A stretch of DNA of 64,000 bases from Turicimonas muris (GTDB taxonomy: Bacteria; Pseudomonadota; Gammaproteobacteria; Burkholderiales; Burkholderiaceae_F). This document shows positions 26,989 to 34,924 of the stretch, piece by piece (the first letter of the stretch is position 1; each line of letters begins with the position of its first letter). A program made the position numbers and the translations under genes. Under the pieces are notes generated by a model, which saw nothing but the letters and a program-made list of their open reading frames with translations, was not told where the DNA came from and made no database searches. The stretch is from assembly GCF_002221595.1 (NCBI RefSeq), contig NZ_NHMP01000002.1, positions 372,001 through 436,000 of the forward strand. The letters run 5' to 3'.

Positions 26989-27891
26989 TTATTTAGTCTT
27001 TGGCTGGGTATTCAGCAATGTGATCAAGGATGAAGTATCCCAACGTCCGCCTCCGCGGTTCTGAATCTCAGCATAGAATTGATCAACCAAAGCGGTAATA
27101 GGAAGAACTGCACCGGTTTTATTGGCTTGTGCAAGACAAAGACCTAAGTCTTTGCGCATCCAATCAACAGCAAAACCAAAATCAAATTGATTCAAGTCCA
27201 TCGTGATTCCGCGGTTAGCCATCTGCCAGCTTCCTGCCGCACCTTTCTCCAGAACTCCCAGAACTAAGGGCATATCTAACCCGGCTGTCTTACCGAAAGC
27301 AATCGCTTCTGATAACCCTTGAACGATGCCTGCAATGCAAATCTGATTGCACATCTTAGCCAGCTGCCCCGAGCCGGAAGGTCCGATTCGTTTGATGGAG
27401 CATGCAAAAGCATTGGCAACAGGGATGCATTGGTTGATGACGTCCTCATCACCGCCACACATCACGGTTAAAACACCGTTTTCTGCACCAGCTTGCCCTC
27501 CGGAAACCGGGGCGTCAACAAAGTTTAGATCAAGTTCTTTGGCTTTGGCATAGAGTTCCTGTGCGACAGTGGCTGAGTCAGTAGTGTCATCCCATAGAAC
27601 GGCACCTTTTTTCATGCCTGCAAAAGCCCCGTTTTCTCCTAACACTACGCTTCTTAAGTCATCATCATTACCGACGCAAACGAAGACAATGTCGCAGTCC
27701 TGAGCAGCTTCTTTTGGGGTTAAGGCCATTTTTCCGCCGAATTCTTCAACCCATCTTACTGCCTTAGAAGTAGTGCGGTTGTACACCGTCACCTCGTTTC
27801 CGGCTTTTGCAAGATGGCCTGCCATCGGGTAGCCCATCACGCCTAAGCCTATAAAAGCGACTTTGATCTCTGTTTTATTTTGATCAGCCAT
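26989..27891 (-). CDS. 3-hydroxyisobutyrate/tartronate semialdehyde-type beta-hydroxyacid dehydrogenase
   Basis: NAD(P)-dependent enzyme of 300 residues that oxidises a beta-hydroxyacid or reduces the matching semialdehyde. The N-terminal Rossmann loop is VAFIGLGVMGYPMAGHLAKAG, followed by FVDAPVSGGQAGAENG (substrate motif) and LAKMCNQ, holding the catalytic Lys. The C-terminal helix domain includes KDLGLCLAQANKTGAVLP. The set of motifs fits GarR/MmsB-like enzymes; which substrate it uses cannot be decided. Its ATG overlaps the stop codon of the preceding racemase-like gene by one base (TAATG), so the two are translationally coupled and probably share a pathway. Confidence 0.88.
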   Translation of the reverse strand: MADQNKTEIKVAFIGLGVMGYPMAGHLAKAGNEVTVYNRTTSKAVRWVEEFGGKMALTPKEAAQDCDIVFVCVGNDDDLRSVVLGENGAFAGMKKGAVLWDDTTDSATVAQELYAKAKELDLNFVDAPVSGGQAGAENGVLTVMCGGDEDVINQCIPVANAFACSIKRIGPSGSGQLAKMCNQICIAGIVQGLSEAIAFGKTAGLDMPLVLGVLEKGAAGSWQMANRGITMDLNQFDFGFAVDWMRKDLGLCLAQANKTGAVLPITALVDQFYAEIQNRGGGRWDTSSLITLLNTQPKTK

Positions 27892-29357
27892 TATTTGCGA
27901 CCTCTTTCTTTGGTAACTAAAGTGGCAATAGTAACAACCTTTCTAGCTACTGCAGAAGTCGGATCAACAATTGCAACTTTTTTACCATCGATATCAAAGT
28001 TATCGTCTTCATCCAGAATAAGCGGGAGTTCGGTGCACCCTAAAATTAAAACAGTTGCGGCTTTGTCCTTAACCAAGTGCTTAGCAGCTTCTAAAAGCTG
28101 ATCGCGGCATATTCCGGTTGTGTATCCAGCCTTAACTCCTTTTTCACCGTAAATAGCTTCCATGACGTATTTTTGATATTCAGGATCCGGGCGTACACAT
28201 TTGAGACCCATTTCATCGGCTTTCTTGCTGTAAATGCCTGTTTCACAGGTCCCGTCTGTAGCCATCAAACCGATAACGGCTTTTTCACCGAATTTTTTCT
28301 TGATTTCTTCTAGGGTTGTTCTCTGCATATTGATGATTGGAACATCAAGGTGAGGAACAATGGTTTCAATGTATGCATGAGCAGTGTTGCACGGGAATAC
28401 GATGGCATCAACTTGATCGACTTCTAACTTCTTGCAGCAGGAATAAAGGGAAAGAGTTGGGTCAATTCCTCCGTGAAGCAGATATTTGGTGCGGTCAGGA
28501 ATCTGTGGATTCTGCTCAATAACGACTTTAAAGTGATCTTGGTCGATTTTTGCCGGAGTGGCACGGGTAATCTTGTCATAAAGATCAACGGTTGCGGCCG
28601 GCCCCATACCGCCGACAATGCCAAGTTTAAAAGGTTTGGGAAGCTGTTCCCAGCTCTTGGTGCAAAGATAGTGGGCGTAGACTCCGACAATATCAATCAA
28701 ACGGAAACCGGCAGCATTTAATGCATCTGCATATTCAACTTGACCTGTGCAAGAAGGCAGGATAAGTTCTGCTCCTTTTTCTTGCAAGCTATGGCAGCCG
28801 TTTCTTAAGATGGACAATGCCGCTTCTTTTTGTTCTGCGTTAAGATTCTTATCAAAGAACTTAAGCTCATATTCTTTCAGCATTTTTTGAGCATCTTCTT
28901 CGGCAACTACCCATTCAACTTTGGCAATACCTTCGAAAGAGTTTTTAACGGCTTCGAATTTTGGTTCAGAAGCTAAGCCAAGGTATCCGAGTTTGAGTCC
29001 TTCTTTATCTTTAAGAGATTCAGCTACAGCTTTGCCTATGTTGGCAATCGGAGTCGTAAATTCAACTTGAAGTTCGCTTAAGAAGGTAAGGGCTTGAAAG
29101 TTGGGGAGGGCAACAACTTTTACGCCCCGGTCAGTAAAATATTGAACTTCATTATAGACCCTGCACTTTCTGTCACCTTCTTTTACTAGCTTCGAAGCAT
29201 CGGCAGGAGGGCATTCCCATTTCAAACGAACAGATTCAACCTGAGGTTTTTCCTTTCCTTCAGTAGGTTCATTATGAATAGCAGCTGTAAGTTTTTCAAC
29301 GAAGAAAGAAGGGCAGATTGCGCCGGAAATAGCGATAATGTTATGCAGGTCAGACAT
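27891..29357 (-). CDS. Two-domain aspartate/glutamate racemase family protein
   Basis: A 488-residue protein made of two racemase-like halves. The C-terminal half (from about residue 245) is a canonical Asp/Glu racemase: LGIVGGMGPAATVDLYDKI, first catalytic Cys in VFPCNTAHAY (about C323) and second in LGCTELPLIL (about C441). The N-terminal half aligns roughly with the same fold but has PNFQA where the first Cys belongs (about residue 85), while LPSCTGQVEY (about C203) keeps the second. The first half is therefore probably not a racemase on its own and may be structural or ligand-sensing. The start at 29357 is chosen because MSDLHNIIAISG fits the domain opening. It is followed by the beta-hydroxyacid dehydrogenase in one operon. 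Confidence 0.87.
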   Translation of the reverse strand: MSDLHNIIAISGAICPSFFVEKLTAAIHNEPTEGKEKPQVESVRLKWECPPADASKLVKEGDRKCRVYNEVQYFTDRGVKVVALPNFQALTFLSELQVEFTTPIANIGKAVAESLKDKEGLKLGYLGLASEPKFEAVKNSFEGIAKVEWVVAEEDAQKMLKEYELKFFDKNLNAEQKEAALSILRNGCHSLQEKGAELILPSCTGQVEYADALNAAGFRLIDIVGVYAHYLCTKSWEQLPKPFKLGIVGGMGPAATVDLYDKITRATPAKIDQDHFKVVIEQNPQIPDRTKYLLHGGIDPTLSLYSCCKKLEVDQVDAIVFPCNTAHAYIETIVPHLDVPIINMQRTTLEEIKKKFGEKAVIGLMATDGTCETGIYSKKADEMGLKCVRPDPEYQKYVMEAIYGEKGVKAGYTTGICRDQLLEAAKHLVKDKAATVLILGCTELPLILDEDDNFDIDGKKVAIVDPTSAVARKVVTIATLVTKERGRK

Positions 29358-29409
29358 GATTGTAAATACTCTCAAAAGTCGTAAATAAGTTTTAAGAGTA
29401 TAAAACGAC

Positions 29410-29433
29410 AAAGCCCACTTGGCAGTGGACTTT
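29410..29433 (-). terminator. Possible terminator of the AI-2E-family transporter gene
   Basis: AAAG-C-CCACT / AGTGG-A-CTTT stem with one mismatch and a TGGC loop, just past the transporter stop codon; the T-run is poor. Confidence 0.45.
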
Positions 29434-29446
29434 TGCTCTTGACTAT

Positions 29447-30691
29447 TTAAAGTTTTAGTTTATTTTTTGCCTGTTTTGGTTTTTCAATTTCTCCATCGAG
29501 GATTTCATCATCCATCGGGTTACTGTCGTTAATAGAATTTTGAGACAGCTTGTCTAGAATTTTCTCAGTTTCCTCAGTTGGTTGGTTTTGAGCGTTAACG
29601 GAAGCCGAAATAGAAAGCCAAGTCTTGCTCATCGCAATTCCGACGGCGATCACAACGGGTCCAAGAATAATACCCATAAAGCCGAATGCTATGATGCCTC
29701 CGAATACTCCCAAGTAGATTAAGGACAGTGGTAGGGAAGCTCCTTTTGAAATCAGCAGCGGTTTTAAGAAGTTATCAACGCTGGAAACAGCAAGAGAACC
29801 CCACAAAACAAGGAACACAGCCATTCCTACTTGACCTTGGTAATAAAGCCATATTGCTGCCGGACCCCAAACCAAGGGTGGTCCAATTGGAACGGCAGAA
29901 AGTACGAACACTGCAACACCAAGAGTGACTGCACCGGGAACTCCGGCTATCAAAAAGCCGATAAAAGCAACGATGCCTTGACCGGCAGCGCTTCCGACAA
30001 TTCCAAATACAACGCTTCTTGTTGTATTAACAATGATATTTCTTACTTCTACAGCTAAGTTGCCGCTCATACGGGTTAATAGGGCAAGACTCTTGTCTGC
30101 AAGGTAATCTCCGTCTCTGTAAAAGAAGAAAATGATAAAAATCATCAGGAACAGTTGGAAAAGGCCGTCGCCTAACATCACTGCGCCTTTAAGGAGAATT
30201 TTGCTGACAGGATCAAAGAGTTTTTGAGCTGTAGCTGCCAAATCTTCCCGATTGCCGATAAAACTGTCGAGCTGCCCGTAAAGCCAGTTTCCAACCCAAG
30301 GAATATCTTTGATTTCATTTGGCAGAGAAAAGCCTGAGGAAATCCATTCTCTTACCATAGAAATCAAATTAGGTATCTGTTGGGCAGAAACAACAGACAG
30401 GCCTGTAATCGGGATAACGATTAAAACCGTCAATAGAAAGACAAGTATGAAGCTGGACAACAGGTTCCTGTTCCCGCACCATTTTCTTATGATCTTAAAA
30501 AGAGGCCAGGAAACAATGGCGATCACAGCCGCAACTGAGATTGCCGTAGCAAAAGGCCAAACGACTAAAAAGCAGCCGATGGCAATAAAGAAGCCGAATA
30601 GGACTCTGACGATCACATCGACTCTATCCTTGAAAGAGAGGAAGCCAACCAGCTTTGGAAGGTTTGAGTTTTCTATTTTATTGTCAGCCAT
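29447..30691 (-). CDS. AI-2E-family (PerM/YdiK-like) membrane transporter
   Basis: A 414-residue integral membrane protein with about eight hydrophobic segments in the pattern of the AI-2E/PerM family: an N-terminal pair (FFIAIGCFLVVWPFATAISV), a large loop, and the signature GVPGAVTLGVAVFVLSAVPIGP (family motif in the second half) followed by LGVFGGIIAFGFMGIILGP, the latter a strong match to the family C-terminal motif. Members export autoinducer-2 or act as Na+/H+ antiporters; the real cargo here is unknown. The C-terminal 50 residues are acidic and soluble. It is preceded on the same strand by the HxlR regulator gene 34 nt away. Confidence 0.88.
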   Translation of the reverse strand: MADNKIENSNLPKLVGFLSFKDRVDVIVRVLFGFFIAIGCFLVVWPFATAISVAAVIAIVSWPLFKIIRKWCGNRNLLSSFILVFLLTVLIVIPITGLSVVSAQQIPNLISMVREWISSGFSLPNEIKDIPWVGNWLYGQLDSFIGNREDLAATAQKLFDPVSKILLKGAVMLGDGLFQLFLMIFIIFFFYRDGDYLADKSLALLTRMSGNLAVEVRNIIVNTTRSVVFGIVGSAAGQGIVAFIGFLIAGVPGAVTLGVAVFVLSAVPIGPPLVWGPAAIWLYYQGQVGMAVFLVLWGSLAVSSVDNFLKPLLISKGASLPLSLIYLGVFGGIIAFGFMGIILGPVVIAVGIAMSKTWLSISASVNAQNQPTEETEKILDKLSQNSINDSNPMDDEILDGEIEKPKQAKNKLKL

Positions 30692-30725
30692 AGTGGACTC
30701 ATCTAATTTTTAAGGCCCCGGGCAT

Positions 30726-31115
30726 TTAGTGTTCCTGAATTTTAGGGAGCTCTTTCATTGAACAGCAAGGAGTTCTTCCTTGTTTATGTAAAAACGCTGT
30801 TCCCCAAATATACATGGATTCCAAAATCGGACGCAGAGATTCACCTAATTCGGTCAAAGAATACTCTACTTTTGGAGGGACGACAGCGTAAACCTTACGG
30901 CTTAGAAGTCCGTCCTCCTCCAATTCTCTCAGTTGCTTAGTAAGCATTCTGGGAGTAGCTGCGGTGACTTCTCTCTGAAGATCAGAAAAACGAAGGGTCT
31001 TTCCAACCAAGTTCCACAGAATAAGCGCCTTATATTTCCCTCCGATGAGATCCAAGGTTCTTTCTACCGGACAGCAATTCTGAAGCTTATTTTGATTTGA
31101 GCAACCTTTTGCCAT
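30726..31115 (-). CDS. HxlR-family transcriptional regulator, cysteine-rich ends
   Basis: A 129-residue winged-helix repressor of the HxlR type. CCPVERTLDLIGGKYKALIL is the family opening, with VTAATPRMLTKQLRELEEDG as recognition helix and KVEYSLTELGESLRPIL as the wing and dimer helix. Cys residues sit at the N-terminus (C5, C14, C15) and as a CC pair near the C-terminus (TPCCSMKE). Relatives such as YodB and HypR sense quinones or oxidants through the N-terminal Cys. Here it is divergent from a copper ATPase, so response to copper or thiol stress is an attractive but unproven guess. Confidence 0.88.
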   Translation of the reverse strand: MAKGCSNQNKLQNCCPVERTLDLIGGKYKALILWNLVGKTLRFSDLQREVTAATPRMLTKQLRELEEDGLLSRKVYAVVPPKVEYSLTELGESLRPILESMYIWGTAFLHKQGRTPCCSMKELPKIQEH

Positions 31116-31127
31116 TAAGCGTTCCTA

Positions 31128-31145
31128 AGTATATTTTTAGATACT
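31128..31145. promoter_or_regulatory. Candidate operator between the HxlR gene and copA
   Basis: Inverted repeat AGTAT-N8-ATACT, 13 nt before the HxlR start codon and about 75 nt before copA. It resembles the TAGTA/TACTA-type half-sites bound by YodB-like HxlR regulators. A second near-palindrome, GTATTGAATAC, lies at 31181-31191. Confidence 0.4.
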
Positions 31146-31218
31146 ATATTCCTTTCTTGGTAGTTCTTGCTAGTTTGAAAGTATTGAATACAATGTTCTT
31201 GCAAAATAAGGAATAGAA

Positions 31219-34089
31219 ATGAAAGAACATTTTGATGTTACTGGGATGAGCTGTTCTGCCTGTTCCGCCAGGGTGGAAAAGGCCGTTAAAGCACTAAATG
31301 GAATTGATGACGTAAATGTCAATCTCTTAAAAAATTCCATGGTGGTTGATTTTGATCCGACCAAAACAGGCACAGAGCAAATTGAAGACGCCGTGAAAAA
31401 AGCAGGATATTCCGCAATCGTCAAATCTGAAGAAAGAGGCAAGGGAACAACAGCTTCTTCTAAACCTCAGGAAGACATCCAAGCAGAGGAACTCAAGAAC
31501 ATGGAAACACGTCTTTGGGTTTCTATCGTATTCAGCGTCCCTTTGATGTACATCGCGATGGCTCCGATGGTCGGATTGCCAAGTCCTTCTTTTTTAAGTG
31601 GACATCAGAACGCTGCCGTCAATGCATTAACCCAGTTTCTCTTAACCATTCCGGTAGTTTTTGTTAATTTCAAGTTCTTCAACATCGGATTCCGTTCGTT
31701 GTTTTCGCGAGCTCCTAATATGGCTTCTCTTGTAGCCATTGGTTCTGCTGCGTCCGTATTTTTCGGATTGTTTGCGCTTTATATGATGCTTATAGGCTTG
31801 TCAGCAGGTAATGAAGAACTCGTTGCTAAGTATGCTCATAATCTCTATTTTGATTCCGCCGCAATGATTCTTACACTCATTACCGTAGGTAAGTATTTTG
31901 AAGCAAGAGCAAAAAAGAGAACTACTAATGCTATTTCTAAACTGTTGGAATTAGTTCCGGATACCGCGGTCGTTCAAAGAGACGGAAAAGACATCGAAGT
32001 GTCCGTAGATGAAATCCGCCCGGGAGAAATCGTTGTTTTGAAAACCGGACAAAGAATTCCGGTTGACGGAGTTGTCAAAGAAGGAACCGGCTCGGTGGAT
32101 GAATCTTCATTGACCGGAGAAAGCCTTCCGGTGGAGAAGGAAGCAGACTCAGCCCTATCTGGAGGAACCTTGGTCACACAAGGTCATTTTCTAATGCAAG
32201 TTACCAAGGTCGGAGAAGACACGGCCTTGGCTCAAATTATTAAGCTTGTAGATGAAGCTACTTCCTCAAAAGCGCCGGTGGCAAGATTGGCTGATAAGGT
32301 TTCGGGAATTTTCGTCCCGACCGTAATTGCGCTTGCCGTTATTGCCTCAGTGACTTGGATGCTTTTAGGATATTCTTGGGAATTTGCTCTCATGATTGGA
32401 GTATCCGTTCTCGTTATTTCTTGTCCTTGTGCGCTGGGGTTAGCTACACCGACAGCGATTATGGTTGGAAGCGGGAAAGGGGCTGAGCAGGGAATCTTAT
32501 TCAAATCAGCTGAGGCGATTGAAAGCAGTGAAAAAGTCAATGCTGTTGTTTTAGATAAGACAGGAACGGTTACTGAAGGGAAACCATCCGTGACCGATAT
32601 CGTGTTATTTAACGGCCAAACTCTGGATGAATTACTTCAAAAAGTTTATGCCGTAGAGAGTAAGTCCGAACATCCTTTAGCCACCGCTATCTCTAGCTAT
32701 TGCGCTGAAGTTCAAATCTCTCTTTCTTCATCGTCAGATTTTAAACAAGTGTCGGGAAGTGTGTCCGGTACAGTCGGAAATGAGAAAGTTGAAATCGGAA
32801 ATCTTAAGGCCCTAAACATTCAAAATAGTCAGATAACCGAACAGGCATTGTCATTGGCAAGGCAAGGAAAAACTCCGCTTATAGTTAAGATTAACGGTGC
32901 GACGAAAGGAATTATTGCGGTCGCCGATCCAATCAAGCCTGACAGCAAAATTGCCATAGAGGCTATGAAAAAAGCAGGTCAAGAAGTTTGGATGGTGACC
33001 GGTGACAATGAGGTAACGGCTAAGGCAGTTGCTTCTAAAGTCGGCATTGATCATATTGAAAGCGGCGTTTTGCCTTCCGATAAAGAAAAAATTGTCCGCA
33101 GACTGCAAGGCGAAGGCAAAAGAGTCATTATGGTTGGCGATGGAATCAACGATGCTCCTGCATTGGCTCGAGCAGATGTTGGGATTGCTATTGGAGCCGG
33201 TACCGATGTGGCAATTGAATCTGCCGATATCGTATTAATGAAAAATCGTTTGACTGACGTCGTTAATGCAGAAAACTTATCTCATTCAACGATGAACAAC
33301 ATCAGACAGAATTTGTTTTGGGCTTTCTTCTATAACATCATCGGTATTCCTGTTGCTGCCGGTGTGTTCTATCCGGTGCTTGGCTGGACGTTAAGTCCAA
33401 TGATTGCGGCGGCTGCCATGAGCATGAGTTCAGTTAGTGTAGTCAGCAACGCTTTACGTTTAAGAGGCTGGAAACCGAAGTTAGTTTTTAACCAAGAGCA
33501 AAGAAAGGCAAGCAGCGGTAAAGCTGCAGTTATGTCAGTTGCACTCAAGCAAGAAGCCGCTTCTTCAGTTTCGCATTCCGATGCACATACAAAAGCTGTG
33601 ATTATTGAAGGAATGATGTGTTCTCACTGCAGTTCTTCGGTGGAGAAAGGACTTGCTAAACTTCCGGGCGTTCAAAGCGTAAAAGTCGATCTAAAGGATC
33701 AGTTGGCAACGATTGTTTTTAACGGAGAGCTGAGCGATGAGACGATTAAAGCCACTGTTGAGAAGCTGGGATATCAAGTTGTGAAGATTGAGGATCTTGC
33801 CGCTCCTGAAAGGGGTGAGGTTTTGTCAAGAACTCAGGATAAGAGGAAATGCTGCCAAACTGAAAAGCCTGTTCTTCATACAAAGAAAGTTGTCATTGAA
33901 GGAATGATGTGTTCTCACTGCAGTTCTGCGGTTGAGAAAGGACTTTCTAAACTTCCGGGCGTGGAAAACGTTGAAGTAGACTTAAAAGATAAGCTAGCCG
34001 TCCTTCGTTATAAGGAAGTTCTCAGCGACGAGACAATTAAGACTACAGTGGAAAAATTGGGATATTCAGTTAAGAAAATAGAAGAATAA
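31219..34089 (+). CDS. copA: Copper-exporting P1B-type ATPase with one N-terminal and two C-terminal HMA domains
   Basis: Pumps Cu(I) out of the cytoplasm using ATP; 956 residues. N-terminal heavy-metal domain GMSCSACSARVEK (C12, C15). The transport domain has the Cu(I) motif SCPCALGLATP (C402-P-C404), phosphorylated Asp in DKTGTVTEG (D446), SEHPLA and MVGDGINDAPAL. After the last membrane pair (YNIIGIPVAAGVFYP, MSMSSVSVVSNALRL) come two further HMA domains, each GMMCSHCSS (C801/C804 and C898/C901). The linker between them has KRKCCQTE. Most CopA proteins carry their HMA domains only at the N-terminus, so this layout is unusual. The two tail domains differ at only 3 of 68 bases over their first part, indicating recent duplication or gene conversion. 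Divergent HxlR regulator; strong terminator follows. Confidence 0.94.
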   Translation: MKEHFDVTGMSCSACSARVEKAVKALNGIDDVNVNLLKNSMVVDFDPTKTGTEQIEDAVKKAGYSAIVKSEERGKGTTASSKPQEDIQAEELKNMETRLWVSIVFSVPLMYIAMAPMVGLPSPSFLSGHQNAAVNALTQFLLTIPVVFVNFKFFNIGFRSLFSRAPNMASLVAIGSAASVFFGLFALYMMLIGLSAGNEELVAKYAHNLYFDSAAMILTLITVGKYFEARAKKRTTNAISKLLELVPDTAVVQRDGKDIEVSVDEIRPGEIVVLKTGQRIPVDGVVKEGTGSVDESSLTGESLPVEKEADSALSGGTLVTQGHFLMQVTKVGEDTALAQIIKLVDEATSSKAPVARLADKVSGIFVPTVIALAVIASVTWMLLGYSWEFALMIGVSVLVISCPCALGLATPTAIMVGSGKGAEQGILFKSAEAIESSEKVNAVVLDKTGTVTEGKPSVTDIVLFNGQTLDELLQKVYAVESKSEHPLATAISSYCAEVQISLSSSSDFKQVSGSVSGTVGNEKVEIGNLKALNIQNSQITEQALSLARQGKTPLIVKINGATKGIIAVADPIKPDSKIAIEAMKKAGQEVWMVTGDNEVTAKAVASKVGIDHIESGVLPSDKEKIVRRLQGEGKRVIMVGDGINDAPALARADVGIAIGAGTDVAIESADIVLMKNRLTDVVNAENLSHSTMNNIRQNLFWAFFYNIIGIPVAAGVFYPVLGWTLSPMIAAAAMSMSSVSVVSNALRLRGWKPKLVFNQEQRKASSGKAAVMSVALKQEAASSVSHSDAHTKAVIIEGMMCSHCSSSVEKGLAKLPGVQSVKVDLKDQLATIVFNGELSDETIKATVEKLGYQVVKIEDLAAPERGEVLSRTQDKRKCCQTEKPVLHTKKVVIEGMMCSHCSSAVEKGLSKLPGVENVEVDLKDKLAVLRYKEVLSDETIKTTVEKLGYSVKKIEE
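33604..33963 (+). repeat. Tandem duplication encoding the two C-terminal HMA domains of CopA
   Basis: Bases 33604-33671 and 33895-33962 are nearly identical (3 differences seen), exactly 291 bp (97 codons) apart. The rest of each unit is more diverged, so similarity is concentrated on the metal-binding loop and first helix. Confidence 0.85.
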
Positions 34090-34091
34090 TC

Positions 34092-34140
34092 AAGAAAAAC
34101 GGGATGACGATTTACTTCGAATCCTCCCGTTTTTCTTTTC
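34092..34140 (+). terminator. Terminator of copA
   Basis: A 13-bp perfect stem AAGAAAAACGGGA / TCCCGTTTTTCTT with a following T-rich tail, starting directly after the stop codon. Confidence 0.88.
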
Positions 34141-34225
34141 GAAAGGTCTGTTGACCAGTGACAGACCTAATCATTCAGGCATTTACAACCTAGCTATAAA
34201 ATTTATCCAGCCTTGAAAAAGAAGG

Positions 34226-34726
34226 CTAGAGTTTTGGGAAGAGTCCCTCTTCTTTAGGTTTTAAGCCTTTCAATAGGTAAGTGCCTTGAGTTCCTTGACG
34301 ACCGAGTACGGAAATTTGAGACAGGTTCTTACCATTGCTGGTTACAAAGGTAATGGCTCGCATTTTTTTGTTAGCCGAAACGTATGTAAAACGATAGCTA
34401 TTTTGTCCTGGGATTTGGACGGGGCCGGCAATTATTCTCATTCCTTGTTGTTTGTAGCTCTGTGCCATTTTGTCGGCTGCGTCTTTAGCAGGAACGTCTG
34501 ACGGCATAACAGTGATTAGAACACCCTCTCCAAACTTCTTACTGGCAAATAAAGTGGCATCTCCGCCTGCCGGTACGTTGACATCTTTAACTTTTTGAGC
34601 CATCCAATCATTGGTAAGAGGCAGGTCATAATATTTTGATTGGAAGTCTGCTGAAAAGGCAGGGGAAGCAAGAAGGCCGCTCACCAAGATGATGCCGGCG
34701 GTCACTGTGAAATTTCTGCGAAGCAT
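34226..34726 (-). CDS. Exported protein of unknown function, 166 residues
   Basis: It begins with a clear signal peptide (FTVTAGIILVSGLLASPAFSA), so the mature protein of about 140 residues lies in the periplasm. The mature part alternates short strands and helices (YDLPLTNDWMAQKVKDVNVP; KKMRAITFVTSNGKNLSQIS), with no Cys, no lipobox and no motif I recognise. CAAGGAG stands before the ATG. It sits between copA and the two-component system but on the opposite strand to both, so no operon link is implied. Confidence 0.65.
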   Translation of the reverse strand: MLRRNFTVTAGIILVSGLLASPAFSADFQSKYYDLPLTNDWMAQKVKDVNVPAGGDATLFASKKFGEGVLITVMPSDVPAKDAADKMAQSYKQQGMRIIAGPVQIPGQNSYRFTYVSANKKMRAITFVTSNGKNLSQISVLGRQGTQGTYLLKGLKPKEEGLFPKL

Positions 34727-34924
34727 ATTTGTCTCCTTGGAATGTTTTAACTTCGGCAGCCATTCTACCTCTGGCTAGCTAAAGCTGGCTTCCTTAAAGT
34801 GTTCCTAAGAGTTTTTACCAAGCGTAAACGGTTCAACACTCAACGAGGGGTTGGGTGGGAGAACCGGAAGGGTATGAGATAATCTAAAAATCAAGATTAA
34901 TTAACAATAGACTCAATTCTTAAA

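Noticed and set aside
33532-34089. Separate CopZ-like chaperone translated from an internal ATG in copA
   Set aside because: The in-frame ATG exists, but no ribosome binding site stands at a proper distance; kept only as a test under the CopA finding.
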